From positions 930,001 to 994,000 of the forward strand of contig NZ_JAPCZF010000001.1 of NCBI RefSeq assembly GCF_025938095.1: a stretch of DNA of 64,000 nt, in the 5' to 3' direction. Below, piece by piece: positions 43,597 through 51,093 of the stretch. Below the pieces are notes generated by a model, which worked only from the letters and a program-made list of their open reading frames with translations, was not told the DNA's origin and made no database searches. Source of the DNA: Novosphingobium sp. JCM 18896. GTDB lineage: Bacteria; Pseudomonadota; Alphaproteobacteria; Sphingomonadales; Sphingomonadaceae. The position numbers and the translations under genes are program-made. How positions within the stretch are numbered: position 1 is the first letter of the stretch; every line of letters begins with the position of its first letter.

Positions 43597-44582
43597 GCCT
43601 TGGCCCAGGCCAGCACGTCCTGCCGCGCCCAGGCGAGCATGTGGAAGCAGGGCCGGTACTGGCCCGCCTCGTACAACGCCTTGCGCTGCGGCGCGAAGCG
43701 CAGGGCGTCGGCGGTGGCATAGGCGTCCTCGCCGACACGCATGACGAAGGCCCCGCCGCTTTCGGGAATGGCGCCGATGAACGACAGTTCGGGGCTGATC
43801 CGGGCCACCTGTGGATCGTGCCACCACGACCAGCTACTGATCCCTCGGATTTCGGGGTTGGCTTCGAGCAGGTCCGCGACGCGCAGGTAGAGCTCGGCAT
43901 AGCCCTGGGCGTTGAAGTCCTTGACCAGGCGCCGGTCGAAATGGAGCCCCCAGACGGCCTTCACCCCGCCGAGCCGCCAGGCCATCCGCGCCATGGTCAG
44001 CGCCTGACCGGCCCCGCCCTTGAACGCCAGGCTGCGCGGAATCCCGCCGAGCGGATCGAGCACCTCGACCCCGCAGGGCAGCAGGCGGCCGCGGCAGACC
44101 GCGAAGTCCTTGGCGAAAGGGTCATGGCCGTGGCGGAAGAAGCCCTTCCGGCCTTTGCCCAGGTCGGCGACCACGCGCGCGAGATAATCGTCGAGCACGC
44201 CGCGCGCCTCGGAGGTCAGGCGCATCGGCGCGGGCGGACCGTCGACAACCGCGCGCGCGATCAGATGGAGCAGGACGAGGCGGTGATAGGCCTCGACCGC
44301 CTCCATCCCACCTGCGGCCTCGATCGTCGCGCAGGTCGCCCGCGCTTCGGCCGGAACCGCGTGATACTGCGAGCCGGCGGGCAGCGCGGCGAAAGGCGCC
44401 AGATAGGCGTCGATCGGGTGGTCGGCGAGCAGGCCCGCCGCAAGGCCGGACTCGATCTCGCGGACCATCGCGGCGATCGCGTCCGGGGGCGGCAGCGCCC
44501 GGCGCTGCGAGTCCTGGGGAGCAGGTGGCGCCGACGGGGGGGAAGGATCGGCTATGGTCTCATCCCGCTTCAAGGCTCGCAA
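43542..44582 (-). CDS. Conserved hypothetical protein
   Basis: A 346-residue, mainly helical cytoplasmic protein, no signal peptide. The N-terminal ~30 residues are Pro-rich. A glycine-rich segment near DPLGGIPRSLAFKGGAGQAL, then SSWSWWHDPQVARISPELSF, gives the most conserved-looking parts. I do not recognise the family. The start is probably TTG 44582 after GAAGGA, since no ATG occurs before residue 39. The end overlaps the convergent lipoprotein gene by 55 bases. It follows the outer-membrane gene in the same direction after 72 bases and could belong to the MerR-controlled unit, but this is unproven. Confidence 0.7.
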   Translation of the reverse strand: MRALKRDETIADPSPPSAPPAPQDSQRRALPPPDAIAAMVREIESGLAAGLLADHPIDAYLAPFAALPAGSQYHAVPAEARATCATIEAAGGMEAVEAYHRLVLLHLIARAVVDGPPAPMRLTSEARGVLDDYLARVVADLGKGRKGFFRHGHDPFAKDFAVCRGRLLPCGVEVLDPLGGIPRSLAFKGGAGQALTMARMAWRLGGVKAVWGLHFDRRLVKDFNAQGYAELYLRVADLLEANPEIRGISSWSWWHDPQVARISPELSFIGAIPESGGAFVMRVGEDAYATADALRFAPQRKALYEAGQYRPCFHMLAWARQDVLAWAKAYRAAASAGSEQRSMPAA

Positions 44583-44654
44583 CGTCCTTCTGCCCGCCAG
44601 TCTATCGCCCGCCCGTTTCTCCAGTGTTTATGGAATCTATCTTAGTGTTGCCGA

Positions 44655-45959
44655 TCAGCGCCCGAGGATGAAGCGCGCGAACAAGGTATAGCCCCAGGGA
44701 TTCTTGCCGTAGGCGACGTCGAGCGCATCGGGCTTGGCATAGAGCGCCGCTGAGCCGCCGAGCGCGAGTTCGAACGGCCCCAGCGGCACACGCCGGGCGT
44801 AGCCGAGCTGGAACTTGCTGACGCGAAACACCTGGTCGTGCAGCGGATCGGCGTGATCGGGGAAGAACTCGTCGTTGGCGACGTTCTCGAACCGGCCGAA
44901 CAGCGTGTTGCGATCGTCGAGGTCCCAGTTCGCCTCGGCCTGCCAGGCCGAGAGCGAACCGCCCCCTGAACCGTTATTGGGCCGGCGATCCTTGTTGCTG
45001 AAGGCCAGCATCGCCGCGAAGCCCTTGCCGTCATTGTAGTGCGCCGAGGCGGTGACGCGGTGCTCGTCCTCGCCCGGGTGCAGTTCCTCGGGTTCCTTGA
45101 TCTGGCCATAGCTCGTCTGCAGGGTCCAGGCGGGCGAGGGGCTCAAGGTCGCGCGGACCGACCAGCTGTCGAGCTTGGGCGTCTCGATCCCCCAGCGACG
45201 TTCGTCGGGTTCCGCCCCGCGGAAGGCCGAGGCCTCGAGCTGGAACAGCGGCGAGGAATAGCCGGCGGTGACGACGCCATAGGTGATATGCGTCGAATCG
45301 AACCAGTGGTGTGTGATCGGCGGCTCGGGATTGTAGCGGGCCGAGCCGCGCATCATGAAGGCGCTGGGGCCAAGCGCGGGTTCGCCGACCGGGCCGCCGT
45401 AAAGGAACAGCTTGTCGTCGCCGCCCAAGTCGAAGTCGACGCGCGCGGCCAGTTCCATGAACAGGTCGTGCGGATGCTGGCGATCGACCAGCGGCAGCCC
45501 GCGCGCGGTCTCGCCGGTGGCGAAGAGATTGGGGTAGCCGCGCGCGTCCATCGCCGGCTCGAGGCTCAGCATCGACTTGAGCAGAACGCGGCCGAAGCTG
45601 GTCTCGCGCTCGCCGGTGACCATCAGCATCGAGGTGACATAGGCCTTGTCGTCGCCGCGCGGCCCCGAGTGATCGGTATACTGACCCGAGACGAAGCCGT
45701 GCGCCATGACCATCCAGTCGCCCGTCGGCAGGTGCAGCCCGCGCATCGATTCATTGGCGGGCAGAAGCGCCGTGCCCGAACCCGCGCTCGGGCCGCTCGG
45801 CATCGCCTCGGCCATCTCCTCGCCATCGGCAGCCGGCATCGTGTGGCCCATGGCGGCGTGATCCGTCGCACCGTGATCGTGGTCCTGCGCCCATGCGGCC
45901 GGAGCCATGGCGATCGCCAGGGTGCTCGCGGCGAGCGAACGGACAGCCAGTTTCATCAT
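44655..45959 (-). CDS. Outer-membrane beta-barrel protein with His/Met-rich N-terminus
   Basis: A 434-residue exported protein. A signal peptide (MKLAVRSLAASTLAIAMAPAAWA) is followed by a metal-binding-like stretch DHDHGATDHAAMGHTM at about 26-41. The rest is rich in aromatic and charged strands such as SWSVRATLSPSPAWTLQTSYG and ends in FARFILGR, typical of a porin-like barrel. Two ATG codons (45959, 45956) follow GGAG; the second has ideal spacing. The gene starts 13 bases after the glutaredoxin-MauE gene and should be co-transcribed under the MerR-type promoter. His/Met clusters suggest copper, silver or mercury at the cell surface, but the function is not shown. Confidence 0.8.
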   Translation of the reverse strand: MMKLAVRSLAASTLAIAMAPAAWAQDHDHGATDHAAMGHTMPAADGEEMAEAMPSGPSAGSGTALLPANESMRGLHLPTGDWMVMAHGFVSGQYTDHSGPRGDDKAYVTSMLMVTGERETSFGRVLLKSMLSLEPAMDARGYPNLFATGETARGLPLVDRQHPHDLFMELAARVDFDLGGDDKLFLYGGPVGEPALGPSAFMMRGSARYNPEPPITHHWFDSTHITYGVVTAGYSSPLFQLEASAFRGAEPDERRWGIETPKLDSWSVRATLSPSPAWTLQTSYGQIKEPEELHPGEDEHRVTASAHYNDGKGFAAMLAFSNKDRRPNNGSGGGSLSAWQAEANWDLDDRNTLFGRFENVANDEFFPDHADPLHDQVFRVSKFQLGYARRVPLGPFELALGGSAALYAKPDALDVAYGKNPWGYTLFARFILGR

Positions 45960-45972
45960 AGTCTCCATTGTT

Positions 45973-46725
45973 TCAAAGATATTTGCCGAGCATCCAGGCG
46001 GCCATGGCCACCATGCCCAGGTTCTCGGCCAGCGAGACGAAGCCCAGCGGCACCCGGCTCGATCCACCGACGCAGGCACATTTGATGTCGCGCTTCTGGA
46101 CATAGACGGCCCAGAACACCGAGACCGCGCCGACCGTACCGATGAACAGCGCGATCGGGATCGACACCAGATCGAGCCAGTGCGCCGCCATCAGCGCGCC
46201 CGCCGACCATTCGAGGAACGGGTAAAGCCAGGCATAGGGCAGCCAGCGCCGCGCCAGCAGGTCGTAGCCGAGGAACATCGTCGCGAAGCTGTCGACGTCC
46301 TGCAGCTTGAGCATGGCCAGGATCATCATCGCGAAAGCGACGAACCATTCGCCGGCCACGACCGTCAGCGGCGTGCCGAGCACCGCGGTGCTGGCGGCGA
46401 GCGCGAGGCCCGCGGCTGTGGCAAAGACCGCGATCACCGGCACGTAGCTGGTCGCCTGCGGATCGCGGACCTTGAGGCCGAGATGACGACGCAGATCGTC
46501 GTGACCGCCGATCCGCTGGCCGTCGATGAACACCTGCGGCGTCGTCTTGACGCCGTGCTCGGCCTTGAACGCGTCGGTCTCCTCGCGCGTGGTCAGCCAG
46601 CGGTCCTCGACCGCGTAGCCACTGCTGCGCAGCAGGTGCAGCGCCCGGATTCCCCAGGGACAGACGTGCTTGTCCATGACCATGCGGTAGATCGTGGCCT
46701 TGGGCTTGGATGCTTGGCGTTCCAT
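45973..46725 (-). CDS. Glutaredoxin-MauE fusion membrane protein
   Basis: A 250-residue fusion. Residues ~10-85 are a glutaredoxin domain with HVCPWGIRALHLL, where the CxxC is CPWG (single active Cys), and TTPQVFIDG, the conserved cis-Pro segment for glutathione binding. Residues ~95-245 form a MauE-like membrane domain with four or five helices and a Cys pair in KCACVGG that may relay thiol redox power across the membrane. MauE/DoxX-type proteins support disulfide chemistry. No ribosome site precedes ATG 46725, and the predicted transcript starts only about 5 bases upstream, so it may be leaderless; ATG 46683 or 46677 are alternatives. Confidence 0.88.
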   Translation of the reverse strand: MERQASKPKATIYRMVMDKHVCPWGIRALHLLRSSGYAVEDRWLTTREETDAFKAEHGVKTTPQVFIDGQRIGGHDDLRRHLGLKVRDPQATSYVPVIAVFATAAGLALAASTAVLGTPLTVVAGEWFVAFAMMILAMLKLQDVDSFATMFLGYDLLARRWLPYAWLYPFLEWSAGALMAAHWLDLVSIPIALFIGTVGAVSVFWAVYVQKRDIKCACVGGSSRVPLGFVSLAENLGMVAMAAWMLGKYL

Positions 46726-46735
46726 GACGAATCAA

Positions 46736-46767
46736 CCTATAGCTTCCGTACCACGGTACGGAGTCAA
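46736..46767 (-). promoter_or_regulatory. MerR-type promoter/operator of the glutaredoxin-MauE unit
   Basis: On the minus strand: -35 TTGACT (46762-46767), a dyad CCGTACC-GT-GGTACGG (46746-46761), and a -10 CTATAG or TATAGG (46736-46742). The 19-20 base spacing is too long for normal sigma-70 use, as in MerR-family promoters that need twisting by the activator. The sequence TTGACTCCGTAC...GTACGGAAG matches the mer operator of Tn501/Tn21 as I remember it. The dyad also overlaps the ribosome site of the divergent merR-like gene. Confidence 0.9.
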
Positions 46768-46770
46768 GCA

Positions 46771-47169
46771 ATGGCGCTCACCATTTCGGAACTGGCGCGC
46801 GGCGCCGGGGTGGGGGTGGAGACCGTCCGCTTCTACCAGCGCAAGGGCCTGCTGTTCGATCCGCGCCCCGGCTCGGTCGCGAGCCCGCCAGGGCGGCGTC
46901 ACTATGGCGACGACGAAGTGCGCCGGCTACGCTTCATCCGCGGCGCTCAGCGCGCGGGCTTCACGCTCGAGGAAATCCGCGAACTGATGGACCTCGATCG
47001 CAGCAACGACCGGCCGAAGGCGCGGGCGATGGCGCGCGCGCGGATCGTCGAACTGGACGCGCGGATCGCCGAACTCGAGGCCGCGCGCCGCTCGCTAGAA
47101 AGCCTGGCCCGCGAGTGCGCCAAGTCCGACGAGGGCCCGTGCCCGATCATCGAGGCCTTCGAGCGCTAA
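46771..47169 (+). CDS. MerR-family metal-responsive regulator
   Basis: A 132-residue MerR-family protein. The winged helix is at 1-70 with VGVETVRFYQRKGLL (about 13-27), almost the mercury MerR sequence. The dimer coiled coil spans ~75-110. The metal loop is ECAKSDEGPCPIIEAF with two Cys spaced as C-x7-C, the CueR spacing, not the C-x8-C of mercury MerR. The dimer-partner position (Cys82 in MerR, Ser77 in CueR) appears to be Arg. So the operator looks mercury type and the metal site copper type. ATG 46771 follows CGGAG, which lies inside the operator, so binding also limits its own synthesis. Confidence 0.92.
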   Translation: MALTISELARGAGVGVETVRFYQRKGLLFDPRPGSVASPPGRRHYGDDEVRRLRFIRGAQRAGFTLEEIRELMDLDRSNDRPKARAMARARIVELDARIAELEAARRSLESLARECAKSDEGPCPIIEAFER

Positions 47170-47315
47170 ATCGCCGCCAAAATGGAGCGTTCAGGAACCG
47201 GCGTACGATAAGCGGGTTTATCGAGTGCTTGCCGGTGCCCTGACTTGCACCCCGTACCCCGCCCCCGCTCAAAAGCCAGCGCTCCGGCAAGCTCCCTCCA
47301 GATCAGACGCTCGCC

Positions 47316-48416
47316 TCAGACGTTGAACTTGAAGTGCAGGCAGTCGCCGTCCTGGACGACGTACTCCTTGCCTTCCTGGCGCAGCTTGCCGGCATCCTTG
47401 GCGCCGCTCTCGCCGTTCAGCGCGACGTAGTCGTCATAGGCGATCGTCTCGGCGCGGATGAACCCGCGCTGCATGTCCGAGTGGATCTCGCCCGCGGCCT
47501 CGGGGGCCTTGGCGCCCTTGTGCACGGTCCAGGCGCGCGCTTCCTTGGGGCCGACGGTGAAGAAGGTCAGCAGATGGAGCAGATCGTAGCCCGAGCGGAT
47601 GATGCGCGCGAGGCCGGTCTCGTGCAGACCCAGCTCCTCAAGGAAGACCATGCGCTCTTCGGGATCCATGCCGACCAGTTCGGCCTCGATCGCCGCCGAG
47701 ACGATCACCGCGTTGGCGCCTTCGGCCTTGGCCTTCTCGAACACCTTGGCCGAGAAGGCGTTGCCCTCGGCGGCGCTCTCTTCCTCGACATTGCAGACGT
47801 AAAGCACGGGCTTCGAGGTCAGCAGCTGCGCCTGGGCGAAGACGCGGGCTTCATCGTCGTCCTTGGGCTGGGTCAGCCGCGCGGGCTTGCCGTCGCGCAG
47901 CAGGTCGAGCGCCTGGCCGAGCACCGAGGCGATCACCTTCGATTCCTTGTCGCCCTGCGCCGCCTTCTTCTGCGCCGCGGGGACGCGCTTCTCGAGGCTT
48001 TCGAGGTCCGACAGCATCAGCTCGGTCTCGACCGTCTCGGCGTCGGAAATCGGATCGACCTTGTTGTCGACGTGCTGGATGTCGTCGTTCTCGAAGCAGC
48101 GCAGGACGTGGACGATCGCGTCGACCTCGCGGATGTTGCCGAGGAACTGGTTGCCCAGGCCTTCACCCTTCGAGGCGCCGCGCACGAGGCCGGCGATGTC
48201 GACGAAACCGAGCTGGGTGGGGATGATCTTCTGGCTGCCGGCGATCTCGGCCAGCTTGTCGAGCCGTGGATCGGGCACGCCGACCTGGCCGACGTTGGGC
48301 TCGATCGTGCAGAACGGATAGTTCGCCGCCTGCGCCGCCTGCGTCTCGGTCAGCGCGTTGAACAGCGTCGACTTGCCGACGTTGGGCAGGCCCACGATCC
48401 CGCAACGAAAACCCAT
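47316..48416 (-). CDS. ychF: Redox-regulated ATPase YchF (OLA1 family)
   Basis: A 366-residue Obg-like P-loop protein. GLPNVGKST is the Walker A motif at about 8-16, DIAGLVRGASKGEGLGN is G3, and the G4 motif NVEE replaces NKxD, which explains ATP preference in this family. The C-terminal TGS-like domain starts near FFTVGPKEARAW and ends KEYVVQDGDCLHFKFNV. YchF binds ribosomes and affects stress responses. The ATG 48416 has GGAG at ideal spacing. The upstream frame stays open into a broken SDR gene, but this ATG and ribosome site mark the true start. Confidence 0.96.
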   Translation of the reverse strand: MGFRCGIVGLPNVGKSTLFNALTETQAAQAANYPFCTIEPNVGQVGVPDPRLDKLAEIAGSQKIIPTQLGFVDIAGLVRGASKGEGLGNQFLGNIREVDAIVHVLRCFENDDIQHVDNKVDPISDAETVETELMLSDLESLEKRVPAAQKKAAQGDKESKVIASVLGQALDLLRDGKPARLTQPKDDDEARVFAQAQLLTSKPVLYVCNVEEESAAEGNAFSAKVFEKAKAEGANAVIVSAAIEAELVGMDPEERMVFLEELGLHETGLARIIRSGYDLLHLLTFFTVGPKEARAWTVHKGAKAPEAAGEIHSDMQRGFIRAETIAYDDYVALNGESGAKDAGKLRQEGKEYVVQDGDCLHFKFNV

Positions 48417-48498
48417 GATATGCTCCGAATGATGCTTGAGCGCGCGCCCATACCGGGGTGCGGGGGAAAAGGCCAGCGGGGGAGGCGTAACACCTTGC

Positions 48499-48640
48499 AT
48501 CCTCCCCGGTACGGGGAGGGGGACCGTCCCCGCGCAAGCGGGGATGGTGGAGGGGGCTCTCCGGCAAACACGTCGTCCCGCCCGGAGAGCCCCCTCCGTC
48601 ATTCGCTCCGCGAATGCCACCTCCCCGTGCCGGGGAGGAT
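48499..48640. repeat. Nested palindromic repeat element (~142 bp)
   Basis: Outer arms at 48499-48519 and 48620-48640 are 21 bases each, reverse complements with one mismatch, and each is itself palindromic (atcctcccc...ggggagg). Inner arms pair 48552-48564 (gggggctctccgg) with 48583-48595. The core is the same as in the hairpin at 17013-17035. The element lies between ychF and the broken SDR gene. It looks like a small mobile or REP-type repeat; no terminal duplication of target sequence was seen. Confidence 0.8.
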
Positions 48641-48649
48641 GAAGAAACG

Positions 48650-49652
48650 TCAATCCAGCACGGCCTTGCCCCAGGCCGCGTAGGGGCTCTTCTCGAGCAG
48701 GCCGCGCTGGGTCTCGGCCGAGACGCGGTTGATCTCGAGCTGCGGCTTGTTGCCCGGATGGACCGGACGGCGCAGCGGGCGCGTACCCGCAGGCAGGGCG
48801 GCGATCTCGGCAATGGCCCTGGGCACCTCGATCGGATCGGGCAGGCCGGGGGGGCAGGGCTGCGGGAGCGGCCCCACCACCGGGCATCCGGCTCATCTGC
48901 GCGACCAGTTCGGGATAGCCGGCCTTGTGCTTGTCGTCGGCCCGCGCTGCCAGCGCCGCAGTATAGCGCGCACGGTTCCGGCCGATGCCCGTGGGAAAGC
49001 CGCCGGGCTCTATGATCACGACTTCGATGCCGTGCGGCGCGAGTTCGTAGGCGATCTGCTCGCTCATCGCCTCGACCGCGAACTTGGTCGACGAATAGAG
49101 CCCGCCCGCGGGCATGATGATCCGCCCCTGCTGCGACGAGACGTTGAAGATCAGGCCCGACTTGCGGCGGCGCATGCCGGGCAGCACCGCGCGCATCGTC
49201 CGCTGCAGGCCGAAGACGTTGGTATCGAAGGTCAGCTTGGTCGCTTCGAGGTCCTGCACCTCGACCGGGCCGGCGATGTTAATGCCGGCGTTGTTGACCA
49301 GCGCGTCGAGCGGCCCGCCGTTGCGCTTCTCGGCCTCGGCGACCGCGGCGTTGACCGAGTCCTCGGACAGGACGTCGAGCGGCAGGACCTGGAGATCGAG
49401 CTTCTCGTCGCGCGCCACCTTGAGCAGCGCCTCGCCCTCGGGCCGCGGCAGGTTGCGCATCGTCGCGAAGACGCGCGCGCCGAGCCGCGCATAAAGCAGC
49501 GCCCCGACGTTTCCGAAGCCCGACGAGGTACCGGTGACGAGGAAGCTCTTGCCCGCGAGCGGCTTGGTGCCTTGGGCGGAGCCGGGAACCGCAGCCGCGG
49601 CGGCGAGGGCGCCGCTACCGGCCAGAAGCGAGCGACGGGTGATCTCGGGCAT
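48650..49652 (-). pseudogene. SDR with Tat signal, frameshifted in a C7 run
   Basis: The N-terminus has a twin-arginine signal (EITRRSLLAGSGALAAAAA), then an SDR with TGTSSGFG (about 41-48), NNAG (about 120), Ser in NVSSQQG and YSSTK. The frame is intact to about residue 260, then leaves the SDR frame. The proper C-terminus (LPDPIEVPRAIAEIAALPAG ... AAWGKAVLD) lies in the +1 frame and ends at TGA 48652-48650. The switch coincides with a run of seven C on the minus strand (G7 at 48848-48854); six would restore one frame of about 333 residues. Either a true frameshift mutation, phase variation or a sequencing error. Exported SDRs are uncommon. GGAGG precedes ATG 49652. Confidence 0.85.
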
Positions 49653-49736
49653 GGCCTGAACCTCCTGCGATGACGCGCGGAGGATATACCGATGCCGGGG
49701 ATAGTCGAGCTAGGCGACTGTAACGAAGTGTTCGCG

Positions 49737-50306
49737 TCAGTCCTGCAGCCGCAGCGCGACGTCGTTCATGAAGCGCGTGTCGTCGCCCTTGGCCAGCCAT
49801 TCGCTCTCGGCCGAGATCGCGCCGAGCATGTCGGCGAGGTCGTCCATCTCGCTCTTGGCGTAGTTGCCGAGGACGTGACCGGTGACGCGGTCCTTGTGGC
49901 CGGGATGGCCGATGCCGATGCGCACGCGGCGGAAATCGGCGCCCAGATGCTGGTCGATCGAGCGCAGGCCGTTGTGTCCGGCGGTGCCGCCGCCCTGCTT
50001 GATCTTGACCTTGAACGGCGCGAGATCGAGCTCGTCGTGGAACACGGTCAGCGCGTCGAGGCCGAGCTTGTAGAAGCGCAGCGCCTCGCCGACCGAGCGG
50101 CCGCTCTCGTTCATGAAGGTGGCGGGTTTGAGCAGGAGTATCTTCTGGCCGGCGATGCGGCCTTCCTGCAGCCAGCCCAGGAACTTCTTCTGGACCGGGC
50201 CGAAATCGTGGACTTCGGCGATCGTGTCGAGCGCCATGAAGCCGATGTTGTGCCGGTTCATCGCATATTGCGGACCGGGATTGCCGAGGCCGACCCAGAG
50301 CTGCAT
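49737..50306 (-). CDS. pth: Peptidyl-tRNA hydrolase
   Basis: A 189-residue enzyme. WVGLGNPGPQYAMNRHNIGF (4-23) has the conserved Asn and the catalytic His of HNxG; LLLKPATFMNESG (about 58-70) and FHDELDL (about 90-96) contain the other active-site residues, and GGGTAGHNGLRSI follows. The enzyme releases peptides from prematurely ended peptidyl-tRNA in the cytoplasm and is essential. It lies downstream of rplY in the same direction, the usual pairing in bacteria, with a hairpin in the 52-base gap. Length is normal. Confidence 0.97.
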   Translation of the reverse strand: MQLWVGLGNPGPQYAMNRHNIGFMALDTIAEVHDFGPVQKKFLGWLQEGRIAGQKILLLKPATFMNESGRSVGEALRFYKLGLDALTVFHDELDLAPFKVKIKQGGGTAGHNGLRSIDQHLGADFRRVRIGIGHPGHKDRVTGHVLGNYAKSEMDDLADMLGAISAESEWLAKGDDTRFMNDVALRLQD

Positions 50307-50323
50307 CGAAATCCCCGGAAAGT

Positions 50324-50351
50324 CGTCGTCCCGGCTTTCACCGGGACGACG
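50324..50351. other. Perfect 11-bp hairpin between rplY and pth
   Basis: Arms cgtcgtcccgg (50324-50334) and ccgggacgacg (50341-50351) with a 6-base loop. There is no T tract on either strand, so it is not a standard intrinsic terminator. On the transcript it lies 7 bases after the rplY stop and could reduce or process the downstream pth message. Confidence 0.7.
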
Positions 50352-50358
50352 GGTATTC

Positions 50359-50973
50359 TCAAGCGTCGGCGGCCGGCGTCTCGTTGTCGCCTTCTTCGCT
50401 CTTCAGCGCCGAAGGAGCAACGATCGTCGCGATCGTCAGGTCCGCTTCGTGGCTGCCGTCGGTGGCACCGGCGGGCAGCTTGATGTTGTTGATGTGGATC
50501 GAATCGCCCACGTCCAGGCCGGTGACGTCGATCTGGATGTCATCGGGGATCTTGTCGGCTTCGACGACGAGGTCGAGGCTATGGTGGACGATGTTGAGCA
50601 CGCCGCCCTTCTTGAGGCCCGGCGACTTCTCTTCGTTGATGAAGACCACGGGCACGTTGACGTGGACCTTGGCGTTCTTCGAAACGCGCAGGAAATCCGC
50701 GTGCAGCGGGCGATCGGTCACGGGGTGGAACGCGACGTCCTTGGGCAGGGTCCGCACCTTCTTGCCGCCGACTTCGACCTCGACGATCGAGTTGAAGAAG
50801 TGACCGGTGCCGAGCTGACGGACCAGTTCCTTCTCCTCGACGTGGATCGAGAGGGGCTCTTCGTTGTTGCCATAGACAACGGCGGGGACACGGCCAGAAC
50901 GACGCAGGTCACGGGAGGCTCCCTTGCCAGCCCGTTCGCGCGTCTCTGCCGGCAGGTTAAGCGTATCGCTCAT
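50359..50973 (-). CDS. rplY: 50S ribosomal protein L25/general stress protein Ctc
   Basis: A 204-residue L25 of the long Ctc type. The N-terminal L25 domain (about 5-92) binds 5S r[27 protein letters not shown] is its start and [14 protein letters not shown] is also typical. The C-terminal TL5-like beta domain (about 100-190) contains [17 protein letters not shown]. The acidic tail ([12 protein letters not shown]) is unstructured. It stabilises 5S rRNA in the large subunit and helps under stress. The ATG 50973 is preceded by AAGG at 9 bases. It is the first gene of the rplY-pth pair. Confidence 0.97.
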   Translation of the reverse strand: MSDTLNLPAETRERAGKGASRDLRRSGRVPAVVYGNNEEPLSIHVEEKELVRQLGTGHFFNSIVEVEVGGKKVRTLPKDVAFHPVTDRPLHADFLRVSKNAKVHVNVPVVFINEEKSPGLKKGGVLNIVHHSLDLVVEADKIPDDIQIDVTGLDVGDSIHINNIKLPAGATDGSHEADLTIATIVAPSALKSEEGDNETPAADA

Positions 50974-51093
50974 GGTACTTGCCTTTCGAAAACACTGGAT
51001 TGCACATGCTTCGCCGTCACGCCTCCAGGGATGACCATGACGGGAAGCGGGCGCGGTTAGCGGCAAAGTCCCGGAAATGCAAGGCCGCAGCGG

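Noticed and set aside
46771-47169. Complete mercury resistance operon
   Set aside because: Operator and regulator resemble mer parts, but merT, merP, merA and merB are absent from the neighbourhood.
47316-49652. A 778-codon open frame joining the SDR to YchF
   Set aside because: After the C7 run the frame no longer encodes SDR sequence; it crosses the palindromic repeat by chance in GC-rich DNA. ychF has its own ATG with an ideal GGAG.
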